Below are positions 35,231-44,298 of a stretch of DNA of 64,000 nt, piece by piece. Each line of letters opens with the position of its first letter. Within the stretch, counting starts at the first letter, position 1. The DNA is from an uncultured Prevotella sp. (lineage in GTDB: Bacteria > Bacteroidota > Bacteroidia > Bacteroidales > Bacteroidaceae): contig UQTI01000002.1 in the NCBI GenBank assembly GCA_900543975.1, positions 1 to 64,000 on the forward strand. Direction: 5' to 3'. Both the position numbers and the translations under genes were made by a program. The notes below the pieces were generated by a model, which ran no database searches, was not told the origin of the DNA, and saw only the letters and a list, made by a program, of their open reading frames with translations.

Positions 35231-36775
35231 TTACACCACGCCGTTGAATTTGTCGTCCACAATCTTGTCTAACGTCTCGTTGAGGAGCGTCATAAGGCGT
35301 GTGGCCACTTGTGACGAGTTGAAACGCGATGCTTTGACAGCTTTCTGAGATGCCGAATTCATGGCGGAGAGTACTGTCTTGTAGTCTATTGTCGATTTGA
35401 GAAATCCTGTTTTCGGCTCAATGTCGCGCAAGCAGTCTTTAAGTTTGTCTGTGTCAAGGTTGAATGGTTCAAAGCTTCGCTGGTTGGCTTTCAGCTCCCT
35501 TAGCCATTGCAGGTAAGCCACGAAGAATCCGCCAGTCAGCGTTGTGAAGAACGTTGTTGTGAAGAACGTCTTCGTAAGCTCGGGCTTGTCTTGTGTGAAA
35601 CCGCGTCCCACATCGTTCTTCAACTGATGCGTTATGTACATGTAAGCTAGATGAAACTTAGCCATCTGTTTGTCTATGACCATTCTTGTTGGCAGACCGA
35701 GGTCTTTCAGCGTTACAGCCAACTTGTTCGCTGCCAAGCCATATTCTTTGAATATCGGGTTTGTTGCCACTCCGTTTGCCGTGTGCAGTTTGTCGTCGGG
35801 TATCTGAAGAAAGTCAATTATTGCCAATGCTCCCACAAACTCCACGATGTGGGCATCGTTTCGTTGCCCGTTGCCTCCGGGGTCGTTGAAATAGGGTGTT
35901 GACGGCACTTCGTCGCCAACATAGTAGCAAGCGTTTATTCTTGACAGTCCAGTGTCCTTGCCATCGCGTTTTATGCCTGTCAGGTTGTCGTGATAATAGA
36001 ACAGTGCCGATTTGGTTTTGCTTATGAAGTCGGCGCGTGAAATGGGGCTGTTCTCGTCTTGCTGAATGTTGAAATAGGGTAGAACGGTGAGTGCTCCAAT
36101 TTTTGCATCGCGCAGGTCTCCACGGTTGCTTACGTTGGCGTTCATAGCCGCTCCCCTAATGTTTTTCACGATTACAGGATAGCCAGCTGCTCCCGTTCCT
36201 CCAAAAATAGAGCTTACCACGAACACGCGGTCTGTCTTTTGGAACACGTTCGAAAACTGTTTAAACTCGTTGCTGTCCTTGAACATGTTCAGGGCCACGC
36301 TGCCAATGTTCGGGCTTCCGACGAAGCCAATGTCCATTTTTGTGTCAAGCTGCGCGCGAGAAAACATCATGGAGCAAAGAGCTTGGTTGGCGCTGTCGAG
36401 GGTGTTGAAAGAAATGAAGGAAGCAAACTTTTTAGAGTCTACTCCTCCCATATTGAACAGGAAAGTGTCGGGGAGCTCTTCTGCTGCAGGTATAATGTCG
36501 CTTAGTGTGGAAATCTTTGCTGCGAAAAATCCGGCGTCCACATCGCTGCGCTCACCGTAAAGCTCCTTTCTTATCTGTTTATATCCTCGAAGCAGATTTT
36601 CTGTGCGCTTGAGGTCTTCATTGGCCTTGTGCGGGTCAATAATCATGGGCACAATCTCAAGAGGCATGTTGTGACCATCGGCATCAGTAGGCAGAATGCC
36701 TGCTGCAAGCTGCATGACGAGCGGTCTGAGCACTCTTGAGCCCGTGCCGCCTACAAGGAATAGAAATAGTCTCAC
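35231..36775 (-). CDS. Tubulin/FtsZ-like protein
   Basis: A 514-residue protein with an N-terminal glycine loop VGGTGSRVLRPLV (Gly9-Gly12) and the phosphate-binding signature of the tubulin superfamily, FGGTGAAG (Phe191-Gly198), preceded by a hydrophobic strand (RVFVVSSI). Spacing of about 180 residues between the two fits a tubulin-like GTPase with an insertion. It is not FtsZ, and shorter than the ~1000-residue Tubulin_2-type proteins. A bulky C-terminal half (about 300-514) is unassigned. It sits between a small membrane protein and the actin/Hsp70-like giant. Nucleotide binding and polymerisation are inferred from the signature only. Confidence 0.75.
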   Translation of the reverse strand: MRLFLFLVGGTGSRVLRPLVMQLAAGILPTDADGHNMPLEIVPMIIDPHKANEDLKRTENLLRGYKQIRKELYGERSDVDAGFFAAKISTLSDIIPAAEELPDTFLFNMGGVDSKKFASFISFNTLDSANQALCSMMFSRAQLDTKMDIGFVGSPNIGSVALNMFKDSNEFKQFSNVFQKTDRVFVVSSIFGGTGAAGYPVIVKNIRGAAMNANVSNRGDLRDAKIGALTVLPYFNIQQDENSPISRADFISKTKSALFYYHDNLTGIKRDGKDTGLSRINACYYVGDEVPSTPYFNDPGGNGQRNDAHIVEFVGALAIIDFLQIPDDKLHTANGVATNPIFKEYGLAANKLAVTLKDLGLPTRMVIDKQMAKFHLAYMYITHQLKNDVGRGFTQDKPELTKTFFTTTFFTTLTGGFFVAYLQWLRELKANQRSFEPFNLDTDKLKDCLRDIEPKTGFLKSTIDYKTVLSAMNSASQKAVKASRFNSSQVATRLMTLLNETLDKIVDDKFNGVV

Positions 36776-36902
36776 TTTTTTGTTGTTAAGTTACGAGTTA
36801 TGAGCTTTTTAGCTTCTTGTAATGAACGAATGAAGGAACGTGTGCTGACGGGTGTGTCGTGCTACGTTTCTTTCCTACTTTGTAAATGAACCTGTCCTTC
36901 TC

Positions 36903-37346
36903 CTACTCGGGGAATGGTGTGTGTCGGCAGTTGGAGCTCCACCATCTCATGGCAAATGAAGCCACGATGAAGAGCACGGCCTCTATCAATGTTTCGCACA
37001 GGACAAAATGGAATGCTGGTACACCAAAGTAGAGTTGCATCTGTTCCATAGTGCTTGTTATGTGGAAATAGCTTGCCAGACCGCTCACCACGATGGCACA
37101 GCCTAACATAACAGCCCAATGATACCAGCGCGAGAACCTTACAGAGTTTATAACGTAGTAGAACACAGCTGCAAATGCCCAAGCTGTTACAACGACAATC
37201 ATGGCGTTGCTGAAATAGAGATGACTATTGTACATCTCGTTAGAGAACTCTGTGTCGTAGAACAGACTTTCGAAAATCTGTGCCGGAAAGACGAGCATCA
37301 GAACTGAAATTACGATGCCGCCAATGAGTAATATGCCGTTCTTCAT
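36903..37346 (-). CDS. Small four-helix membrane protein
   Basis: A 147-residue protein with about four membrane helices (ILLIGGIVISVLMLVF; NAMIVVVTAWAFAAVFYYVI; AVMLGCAIVVSGLASYF; LIEAVLFIVASFAM). No catalytic motif or family is recognised. It lies 20 bp after the vWA lipoprotein gene and 127 bp before the tubulin-like gene on the same strand, so it may anchor or connect them. Function unknown. Confidence 0.75.
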   Translation of the reverse strand: MKNGILLIGGIVISVLMLVFPAQIFESLFYDTEFSNEMYNSHLYFSNAMIVVVTAWAFAAVFYYVINSVRFSRWYHWAVMLGCAIVVSGLASYFHITSTMEQMQLYFGVPAFHFVLCETLIEAVLFIVASFAMRWWSSNCRHTPFPE

Positions 37347-37366
37347 TTTCTTTTTTTCAATTGTTT

Positions 37367-38869
37367 TTATTCCATCTCAAGTTTTATCTCAAAATGTCCC
37401 TCTCCACTACTGTTACGTTGATAAGAATCGTAAATGCCGCCGAGGAGATATTTCAGGGCGAAGGTGGTGCTTTTAAATGATGGCGCTTGCATGTTGGTGT
37501 CATCATCGCTTGACGATTCGTTAATCCACGTTGGCAGGTTATTGCGCAATTTTATCACAACCTCTTGTTTGTGGTTTATCTTTTTTGTTTCAAGCACAAA
37601 GATGTGTGTTGCCGAGCCAATGTATTTCTTTTCTGCCGGTGTGATGTCCTGTCGCTTTATTGGTGTAATGGCGCATATTTTTACAGGGTCGTCAGAGCTC
37701 ACCTCATAGTTGTTCTTGTTGCAGAGCGTGTTCTTGTCGATGAGCATGCCTCCGAGGTCAACAGCAAGAGCCAAACGAATGTCTCCCGAATTAGGATCGG
37801 CCTCCATGTTCTCAACGCGTGTTATCTGCGAGCCTTGTCCGCGCACAGGCTGGAATCGCCCTCTTATGGCATCGTTGCGTAGAAGCAACGAGTAGTGGGG
37901 GTGGTAAATGGGAGCTGCCTCAAAAAGGCACATCTGCTCGAAGCCAGGCAGATTGTTAAACTGTGCGAACGTGCTGTAGTTCTGGTCTTTTGTAAGTCGA
38001 GCCATGTTGGCGTTGCTTCCCACTACAATGATGTAGTAGGGGCGTTGCCCGTTGTAGGCCAGTCCTTTAGACGGACTGTTGTATGGGTAATAGAGTCCGT
38101 TGTAGCTGCTGTTCATCTTTATCACAAGCATGGCCTTGTTTTTTACGCTTGTTTTGAAAACAGCGTTTGTCATGCCTTGTGCTTCTGCAAACACCTTTTG
38201 TGGGTTTACGCCTTGCATGGCTCGTGTAGAGTAGATCATGTCGGTCACCAATATGGACAGGTCGTCTTGCGAGGTGTTGTTGAGAATGGTGTCGAAGATC
38301 CGTGCAAAGTCGGTGTAGGAAGCGTCCCCCAAACCCTTTGTCGCTTCAAAGATGTTGTTGTCGGCAATGAAGCTGCTTAGACCTTTAGGGTATGGGGTTA
38401 TGGTGCTGTTGACGACAAAGATCTTGCCGTCACCACCTTCTGATGGCATGCTGTTAAGCAGCTTCACAATGGCTGCCTTAAACCGTCCGTCGCCCTGAGG
38501 CGCGTCATACGCCGTCATGCTTCCTGAACGCTCAAGATAGAAATTGACCTTGATGTGGTTGCTTGCTCCTACGCCCGTAAACATTATCTCCAAGGGCGGA
38601 CGTCGTTGGGCGAACATGTCGCTTATGTAAGCCTTCACCTTTTCTGTGTCCATGCTGTCGCCGTTGTAAAACTCGCTCATCTTTGCCTTGTGGCTGTCTA
38701 TGAACGAGGTTATGCGTGCCCAGTCGGCATTGTCGATGGTTGCGTCTTCTGCCGCCAGCTCCACGAGCATGCGGTCGAAGGTGTTATGTGTTTCGTCCGT
38801 GCAAGCCGCCAATGTTATTGTTGTGGCAGCTATTGCACCGGCAAGAATGGTTCTAATTGTTTTGTTCAT
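37367..38869 (-). CDS. vWA-like lipoprotein
   Basis: A 500-residue protein. ATG 38869 gives a lipoprotein signal ending TITLAAC, with the lipidated Cys at 23 and acidic residues right after it (TDE), which in Bacteroidota can favour surface export. The von Willebrand A-like domain begins at NFYLERSGSM: the metal-ion (MIDAS) motif is E113-R-S115-G-S117, with Glu where Asp is usual. Later MIDAS-like residues are in ASYTDFARIFD and ILVTDMIYS. The C-terminal third is beta-rich. First gene of the tubulin-like block. Start beyond 38869 lacks a signal peptide. Confidence 0.82.
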   Translation of the reverse strand: MNKTIRTILAGAIAATTITLAACTDETHNTFDRMLVELAAEDATIDNADWARITSFIDSHKAKMSEFYNGDSMDTEKVKAYISDMFAQRRPPLEIMFTGVGASNHIKVNFYLERSGSMTAYDAPQGDGRFKAAIVKLLNSMPSEGGDGKIFVVNSTITPYPKGLSSFIADNNIFEATKGLGDASYTDFARIFDTILNNTSQDDLSILVTDMIYSTRAMQGVNPQKVFAEAQGMTNAVFKTSVKNKAMLVIKMNSSYNGLYYPYNSPSKGLAYNGQRPYYIIVVGSNANMARLTKDQNYSTFAQFNNLPGFEQMCLFEAAPIYHPHYSLLLRNDAIRGRFQPVRGQGSQITRVENMEADPNSGDIRLALAVDLGGMLIDKNTLCNKNNYEVSSDDPVKICAITPIKRQDITPAEKKYIGSATHIFVLETKKINHKQEVVIKLRNNLPTWINESSSDDDTNMQAPSFKSTTFALKYLLGGIYDSYQRNSSGEGHFEIKLEME

Positions 38870-38924
38870 GAACGTTAGACGTTGTGTTTGGTCTTTTTGT
38901 TGCGTTGTGTTAAACAACATGATG

Positions 38925-38932
38925 CAAAAATA
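38925..38932 (-). promoter_or_regulatory. Possible -7 box of the vWA/tubulin-like operon
   Basis: TATTTTTG on the minus strand matches TAnnTTTG. The nearest TTG lies 24 bp upstream, longer than usual. It would give a leader of about 50 nt to the vWA lipoprotein gene. Confidence 0.35.
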
Positions 38933-39036
38933 CAAAAAATATTTTAATTATGTGCTCAAAATCAATATATTTGACCTTGTTGTCTGTTATTTTTTGTTCT
39001 TCTCCTGTTGCCTGCTTCTTAAGCCGAAACGTGTTG

Positions 39037-39780
39037 TCAGTTAGCCCATTGCGCTTCAAGAGCGTGCCATATATTGTATCTCGTTTCTGGAGAGACGCTT
39101 TCCATCTGTTTGAAAATGCCAGCGGTGGAGGTGCGATGCGACAGTTGTTCATACGGGCAGAGTTTCTTCTGTTTCTCATATCCTGAAGCAAGAGCGTGGG
39201 CTGCAATGTCGCTTTCCAGCTCAAGACACAGGGGGCGTATGATGGTAAGAGGCATCTTGTCCAACTTATAGGTTGGCGGCATGGATGAGAACTGCCCATG
39301 AAACATGAGATTCATGATTGCCGTGTGCATGATGTCGTCGTTATGGTGACCTAAGGCCAGTTTGTTGCACCCAATGGCTTGTGCCAACTCAAAGATGGCT
39401 TTACGTCGATACCATGAGCAAAGGAAGCACGGACTCTTTCTTCGGTCTGTCTGAGGGTCAAACTCGGTCTCCAGAATGTGCAATTTCACTCCAAGGTTTT
39501 CTGAAAACTTCTGTAGGTAAGAGCAGTCTGACTCGTAACTGATGTTGCGCATGCGTACATGCACCGCTTCTACCTCAAACCGTGGTTTGAAGATGCGGCT
39601 TCTCTTGGCAAGCGCTTCAAGCAGAAAAAGCGAGTCTTTTCCTCCTGACAGGGCCACGAGCACCCTGTCGCCGTCTTCAATCAGCTGGTAGGTGGTCAGC
39701 GCTCTGCGGAATCGTTTCTCTAACCGTTTTTCTATGGTTTTGTCTCTGTCTTTTTCTGTTGCTTTCTCTGTCTCTTCCAT
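39037..39780 (-). CDS. ttcA: TtcA-family tRNA thiolation protein
   Basis: A 247-residue PP-loop ATPase that likely makes 2-thiocytidine at position 32 of some tRNAs. It has the PP-loop LVALSGGKDSLFLL (about 41-54), the CFLC cysteine pair characteristic of TtcA Fe-S cluster binding, and LGHHNDDIMHT. The gene is 12 bp from the upstream DUF486 gene. Some Bacteroidota relatives are annotated only as TtcA-family, so substrate assignment is by homology. Confidence 0.85.
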   Translation of the reverse strand: MEETEKATEKDRDKTIEKRLEKRFRRALTTYQLIEDGDRVLVALSGGKDSLFLLEALAKRSRIFKPRFEVEAVHVRMRNISYESDCSYLQKFSENLGVKLHILETEFDPQTDRRKSPCFLCSWYRRKAIFELAQAIGCNKLALGHHNDDIMHTAIMNLMFHGQFSSMPPTYKLDKMPLTIIRPLCLELESDIAAHALASGYEKQKKLCPYEQLSHRTSTAGIFKQMESVSPETRYNIWHALEAQWAN

Positions 39781-39792
39781 TGAACTAAAATG

Positions 39793-40161
39793 TTATTTAA
39801 GAAACGCCAACCATACGGCGCCGACAAGCAGTACGAAAGCCAGAATGTGGTTCCATTGCAACTGCTGGTTCTGAAACATCACGTTGGCAATAATCACGAA
39901 CACGGTAAGGCTTATGCATTCTTGTATCACTTTCAATTGTATGAGTGAGAACGGGCCGCCGTTTCCCATGAAGCCTATTCGGTTGGCAGGCACCTGACAG
40001 CAATATTCGAAGAAGGCAATGCCCCATGAAAAGGCAATGATGCCTATTAACGGCCATGAAGCCGTTGTTCCGTTTTGTTGCAGACGCAAGTGGCCGTACC
40101 ACGCCAGCGTCATGAAGATGTTGCTCAAGATGAGCAACAGAATGGTGTAAATTGCGTTCAT
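39793..40161 (-). CDS. DUF486/DMT-type membrane protein
   Basis: A 122-residue protein with four membrane helices, typical of the DUF486 family of the drug/metabolite transporter superfamily: MNAIYTILLLILSNIFMTLA, LIGIIAFSWGIAFFEYC, QVPANRIG and a C-terminal HILAFVLLVGAVWLAFLK. Transport substrate unknown. It overlaps no gene and precedes ttcA by 12 bp. Confidence 0.85.
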   Translation of the reverse strand: MNAIYTILLLILSNIFMTLAWYGHLRLQQNGTTASWPLIGIIAFSWGIAFFEYCCQVPANRIGFMGNGGPFSLIQLKVIQECISLTVFVIIANVMFQNQQLQWNHILAFVLLVGAVWLAFLK

Positions 40162-40260
40162 ATATCTCTGTTCTTATCTTCTTATCTTTTCTTTTATGTT
40201 TTTGTTATCTTTTATCTTCTCTTGATTCTTTATTTTGCCGGGGTGTAAACATTAAAAGTC

Positions 40261-40345
40261 TCCCACAGATTTTTCACAGTCCTTCAGATCTCTCTTTACG
40301 TTTACATGTCATAAAGATCTGTGGTTCGATGTGTAATCTGTGGGA
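40261..40345 (-). terminator. Nested inverted repeats after the NfnAB-like gene
   Basis: TCCCACAGATT (40261-40271) pairs with AATCTGTGGGA (40335-40345), extended outward by AAAG/CTTT with a bulge. A second pairing CAGATCT/AGATCTG lies inside. Placed between two leftward genes, it probably terminates the upstream one. Confidence 0.65.
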
Positions 40346-40394
40346 GCTTTAAGCCTATTTAATTATGTTTTTTCTTACTTTTTCTCCTTTTCCC

Positions 40395-42752
40395 TTACTT
40401 TTTTCCCATCAACATCTTGTCCATGTTGTAAGCAGCTTTTCTGCCGTCGCCCATGGCAAGGATAACGGTTGCTCCGCCGCGTACGATGTCACCACCTGCA
40501 AACAGCTCAGGACGAGAGCTTTGCATCTGGTCATTCACGGCTATAGTGTTCTTTCGACCCAGCTCGAGTCCGGGGATTGATTTGGGAACCAGTGGGTTAG
40601 GTGACACGCCCACAGCCACCACGACAAAGTCGGCGTCAACGGTCACAGTCTTTCCTTCTACGGGAACCGGACTGCGGCGGCCTGATGCGTCGGGCTCTCC
40701 AAGCTCCATCACCTGCAAGACAGCTTGCTTCACGGCGCCGTTCTCATCGGCAATGTATCTTATAGGATTATGCAGAGTGAGGAATTTTATTCCTTCCTCC
40801 TTAGCATGCTTCACCTCCTCCAGACGAGCAGGCATCTCCTGTTCAGAGCGACGGTAAACGAGCGTCACGTCGCCGCCAAGGCGTTTGGCTGTGCGGCACG
40901 AGTCCATGGCTGTGTTTCCTCCTCCCACGACGAGCACATGGTGTCCAGGGTTTATGGGCGTGTCGGTGTGTGGGTTGGCTGCATCCATGAGGTTCACGCG
41001 TGTGAGATATTCGTTTGATGACATGATGTTAAGGCTGTTTTCGCCAGGAATGTCCATGAAGCGTGGCAGACCTGCTCCGGAACCCACGAAGATGCCTTTA
41101 AAACCTTGCTGCTCAAGCTCTTCAACTGATATGGTCTTGCCAACAATGCAGTCGGTCACAAAGTTTACGCCCATCTTTCTTAGGTTTTCGATCTCCACAT
41201 CCACGATGCGGTTTGGCAAGCGGAATTCTGGAATGCCATATTTCAGCACACCGCCAATCTCGTGCAGCGCCTCAAACACGGTTACCTCGTAACCCTTCTT
41301 TGCCATGTCGCCAGCAACGCTCAATCCCGAAGGGCCAGAGCCCACCACAGCCACTTTTATGCCGTTGCTTGGAGCTACCTCTGGTACAGAAGCCATGCCG
41401 CTCTCACGCTCAAAGTCAGCCGCGAAACGCTCAAGATAACCAATGGCCACGGCCTTGCCGCTCATCTTCAGGTGCACACAACGGCTCTCACATTGCTTCT
41501 CCTGTGGACACACACGTCCGCACACGGCAGGCAGAGCCGATGTGTCTTTGAGCACCTTGGCTGCGGCCAGGAACTGTCCTCGCTCAATGTTCTTGATAAA
41601 CGACGGAATGTTTACGCCCACGGGGCACCCCTCTACACAGGCTGGCTTGGCGCAGTCGAGACAGCGGTGGGCTTCTCTTACGGCCATCTCTCGTGTCAGG
41701 CCACAGTTCACCTCTTCTGTGCGTGTCGTGGCACGGTAGGCCGGGTCGAGCTCAGGCATCGTCACTCGCTCTATTTGTGCACGCTCCTTGGGCTTCATGG
41801 CTGATCTCAGTTCCTTGCGCCAGTCGGCGTCGCGGTCGGTAAGGGTCTTTATGTCGTCGTCTGTCGGCTCCACGTCCATGGTCGGTTGTGCGGCACCAGT
41901 TTGGGCCTTGTCGGCATGGCACAGCGAGGCGAGGTGTTCTTCAAAATGGTTCATCTCGTCGCGCTCAGCCTGTTTGAATGTTCCCATGCGTTTAAACATC
42001 TCGTCCCAGTCGACAAGACTTCCGTCAAACTCGGGGCCGTCAATGCATACGAATCGTGTCTTTCCGCCAATGGTCAGTCGGCAAGCGCCACACATGCCTG
42101 TGCCGTCTACCATGATGGTGTTGAGCGACACCTCGCTCGGTATGTTGTGCTTCTGTGCCAATAGCGAGCAAAACTTCATCATGATGGGTGGTCCGATAGC
42201 AAAAATTTTGTCCACATGTTCCTGCTGCACCCATTGGTCAATGCCCTCTGTCACGAGACCTTTCTGTCCATAAGAGCCGTCGTCGGTCATTATTGTCAGC
42301 CCATCGCTGCTTTCGCGCACCTCATCCTCCAAGATAACGAGGTCCTTGCTTCTTCCTGCAATGACAGACAGCACGCGGTTTCCGGCTGCCTTGAGAGCAC
42401 GCACAATGGGCAGCATTGGAGCCACGCCCACGCCGCCTCCTGCACACACCACGGTACCGAAGTTTTCGATGTGAGTGGGGTTTCCCAACGGTCCTACCAC
42501 GTCAGCCAGGCAGTCGCCTTGCTGCATGTCGCACAGCTTTGTCGACGAAAGGCCAACCTTCTGCACAACGATGGTTATTGTTCCTTTCTCAGGGTCGGCG
42601 TCGGCTATTGTTAAAGGCACGCGCTCTCCGCCTTCGGCTATTCTGACAATGACAAAATTGCCTGCCTTTCGGCTGCGTGCTATCAGCGGTGCTTTTATCT
42701 CGAAGAGAAACACCTTCTCTGAAAACTGTTTCTTAAATGTTATTGTATACAT
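40395..42752 (-). CDS. NfnA/NfnB-like fused oxidoreductase
   Basis: A 785-residue fusion. Residues 1 to about 270 resemble the dihydroorotate-dehydrogenase-B/NfnA FAD-NAD subunit (VCAGGGVGVAPMLP) with a 2Fe-2S site in MVDGTGMCGACRL. Residues about 320-785 match homotetrameric glutamate-synthase small subunit/NfnB, with 4Fe-4S cysteines in CLDCAKPACVEGCPVG, an FAD Rossmann fold (VVGSGPSGLSVAG) and an NAD(P) fold (LVVGGGNTAMDS). It probably interconverts NADPH with NADH and ferredoxin by electron bifurcation, as NfnAB does; glutamate synthase activity alone is unlikely without a large subunit. ATG 42752 (MYTITFKKQF) is the natural start. Confidence 0.9.
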   Translation of the reverse strand: MYTITFKKQFSEKVFLFEIKAPLIARSRKAGNFVIVRIAEGGERVPLTIADADPEKGTITIVVQKVGLSSTKLCDMQQGDCLADVVGPLGNPTHIENFGTVVCAGGGVGVAPMLPIVRALKAAGNRVLSVIAGRSKDLVILEDEVRESSDGLTIMTDDGSYGQKGLVTEGIDQWVQQEHVDKIFAIGPPIMMKFCSLLAQKHNIPSEVSLNTIMVDGTGMCGACRLTIGGKTRFVCIDGPEFDGSLVDWDEMFKRMGTFKQAERDEMNHFEEHLASLCHADKAQTGAAQPTMDVEPTDDDIKTLTDRDADWRKELRSAMKPKERAQIERVTMPELDPAYRATTRTEEVNCGLTREMAVREAHRCLDCAKPACVEGCPVGVNIPSFIKNIERGQFLAAAKVLKDTSALPAVCGRVCPQEKQCESRCVHLKMSGKAVAIGYLERFAADFERESGMASVPEVAPSNGIKVAVVGSGPSGLSVAGDMAKKGYEVTVFEALHEIGGVLKYGIPEFRLPNRIVDVEIENLRKMGVNFVTDCIVGKTISVEELEQQGFKGIFVGSGAGLPRFMDIPGENSLNIMSSNEYLTRVNLMDAANPHTDTPINPGHHVLVVGGGNTAMDSCRTAKRLGGDVTLVYRRSEQEMPARLEEVKHAKEEGIKFLTLHNPIRYIADENGAVKQAVLQVMELGEPDASGRRSPVPVEGKTVTVDADFVVVAVGVSPNPLVPKSIPGLELGRKNTIAVNDQMQSSRPELFAGGDIVRGGATVILAMGDGRKAAYNMDKMLMGKK

Positions 42753-42787
42753 GTGCTGTCTGTTTTTAGTTAGGTAATATATGAAAA

Positions 42788-42860
42788 AAGTTGACAAACA
42801 TGCAAGTTGGCAAGTTCTTGCCTATGCAAAAAACTTGTCAACTTGTGTATTTGTCAACTT
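42788..42860. repeat. Short inverted and direct repeats upstream of the NfnAB-like gene
   Basis: AAGTTGACAA (42788-42797) is complementary to two copies of TTGTCAACTT (42835-42844 and 42851-42860). It occupies the gap between serS and the NfnAB-like gene and could act as a terminator or processing site. Confidence 0.65.
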
Positions 42861-42862
42861 CA

Positions 42863-44152
42863 TTAGAAATTCTTGTCGTCAATCATGTCGAAGCCGCAGT
42901 AGGGCACAAGCACCTTCGGCACGCGAATGCCTTCAGGTGTCTGGTTGTTCTCCAAGATGGCGGCCACGATGCGGGGCAGAGCGAGTGCTGAGCCGTTGAG
43001 GGTGTGGCAGAGCTCAATCTTCTTTGTTTCGCTGTTGCGATAACGGCAATGTAGACGGTTGGCCTGATAGCTCTCGAAGTTGCTTACAGACGAAACCTCG
43101 AGCCAACGCTTTTGTGCGGCGCTCCATACCTCAAAGTCGTAGCAGATGGCAGATGTGAAGCTCATGTCGCCGCCGCAGAGGCGCAGAATGTGATAAGGAA
43201 GCTCCAACTTCTGGCAGAGACCTTCAACATGTGCAAGCATCTCGTTGAGCGACTCGTAAGAGTGTTCGGGCTTGTCTATGCGCACAATCTCGACCTTGTC
43301 AAACTGGTGCAGACGGTTCAGACCGCGCACGTCCTTGCCATAGCTGCCTGCCTCGCGACGGAAGCAAGCCGAGTAGGCACAACGCTTGATGGGGAGGTCT
43401 TTCTCGTCCAGAATCTCATCGCGGAAGATGTTGGTCACAGGCACCTCTGCTGTAGGGATGAGGTAGAGGTTGTCAAGGTTGCAATGATACATTTGGCCCT
43501 CCTTGTCGGGGAGCTGTCCTGTGCCGTAGCCAGATGCTTCGTTCACCACGAACGGCGGCTGCACCTCAAGGTATCCGCTCTTGCGTGCCTCATCAAGGAA
43601 GAAAGCCTCAAGAGCGCGCTGGAAACGTGCCATCTTACCGATGTAAAGCGGGAATCCGGCACCTGTGATCTTTACACCCAGGTCAAAGTCGATGAGGCCC
43701 CATTTCTTGCATAGGTCCCAATGACACATTGCATCCTCTGGCAGATCCGGAATGACGCCACCTTCTTTAACCACAACGTTGTCGCTGGCGTCCTTGCCCT
43801 CTGGCACGTCATCGTTAGGTATGTTAGGTATGGTGTAGAGCACGGAAAGCAGCTCTTTCTCTGCTTCTGCCTTCTCTGTTTCCAGAGCTTTGTTCTTCTC
43901 CTTCAAGGCAGCCACCTCAGCTTTTGCTGCATCGGCCTGTTCTTTCTGACCTTGCTTCATGAGCTGTCCTATCGATGCTGCCATCTTCTTTGCCTCTGAC
44001 AGGTTGGCGTCGAGCTCCTGTTGTGTTTCGCGACGGTGTTTGTCGATGTCAAGCACCTTCTTTATTGTTTCCTCGGCATTGGGGAAATGCTTTTTGTTCA
44101 GACCTTTTATTACGCGTTCGGTCTCTTCGCTGATAAGTTTTAACGTAAGCAT
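42863..44152 (-). CDS. serS: Serine--tRNA ligase
   Basis: Charges tRNA-Ser. ATG 44152 (MLTLKLISEETERVIKGLNK) gives a normal 429 residues. An N-terminal coiled-coil arm (about 30-105) grips the tRNA long arm, and class II motif 2 FRREAGSYGKDVRGLNRLHQ and motif 3 NGSALALPRIVAAILEN are present. A -7 box lies 55 bp upstream, next to an ATGCCG/CGGCAT dyad. Confidence 0.97.
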   Translation of the reverse strand: MLTLKLISEETERVIKGLNKKHFPNAEETIKKVLDIDKHRRETQQELDANLSEAKKMAASIGQLMKQGQKEQADAAKAEVAALKEKNKALETEKAEAEKELLSVLYTIPNIPNDDVPEGKDASDNVVVKEGGVIPDLPEDAMCHWDLCKKWGLIDFDLGVKITGAGFPLYIGKMARFQRALEAFFLDEARKSGYLEVQPPFVVNEASGYGTGQLPDKEGQMYHCNLDNLYLIPTAEVPVTNIFRDEILDEKDLPIKRCAYSACFRREAGSYGKDVRGLNRLHQFDKVEIVRIDKPEHSYESLNEMLAHVEGLCQKLELPYHILRLCGGDMSFTSAICYDFEVWSAAQKRWLEVSSVSNFESYQANRLHCRYRNSETKKIELCHTLNGSALALPRIVAAILENNQTPEGIRVPKVLVPYCGFDMIDDKNF

Positions 44153-44206
44153 ATCGAAAAACTTTTTTTTATGTGTTTTGAAAATGTTTCTGTTTCTTTT
44201 CGTTTG

Positions 44207-44247
44207 CAAAGATACAAAAAAAATGTTTATGCCGCACATTTCGGCAT
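44207..44247 (-). promoter_or_regulatory. serS promoter region with adjacent dyad
   Basis: TATCTTTG on the minus strand (44207-44214) matches TAnnTTTG. Upstream, ATGCCG (44229-44234) and CGGCAT (44242-44247) form an 8-9-bp dyad TTTATGCCG/CGGCATAAT where the -33 element should sit. No clean TTG is seen, so the dyad may be a regulatory site. Confidence 0.45.
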
Positions 44248-44298
44248 AATAATTAATGGCTTTTTGCTAGTGTTTATGTACGCGCCGTATAAAAGCAA

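Noticed and set aside
30092..38869. Reading the six-gene block as a known anti-phage or type VI/IX secretion system
   Set aside because: No nuclease, toxin, sheath, porin or ATPase motor signature is present; the tubulin-like and actin-like signatures point elsewhere.
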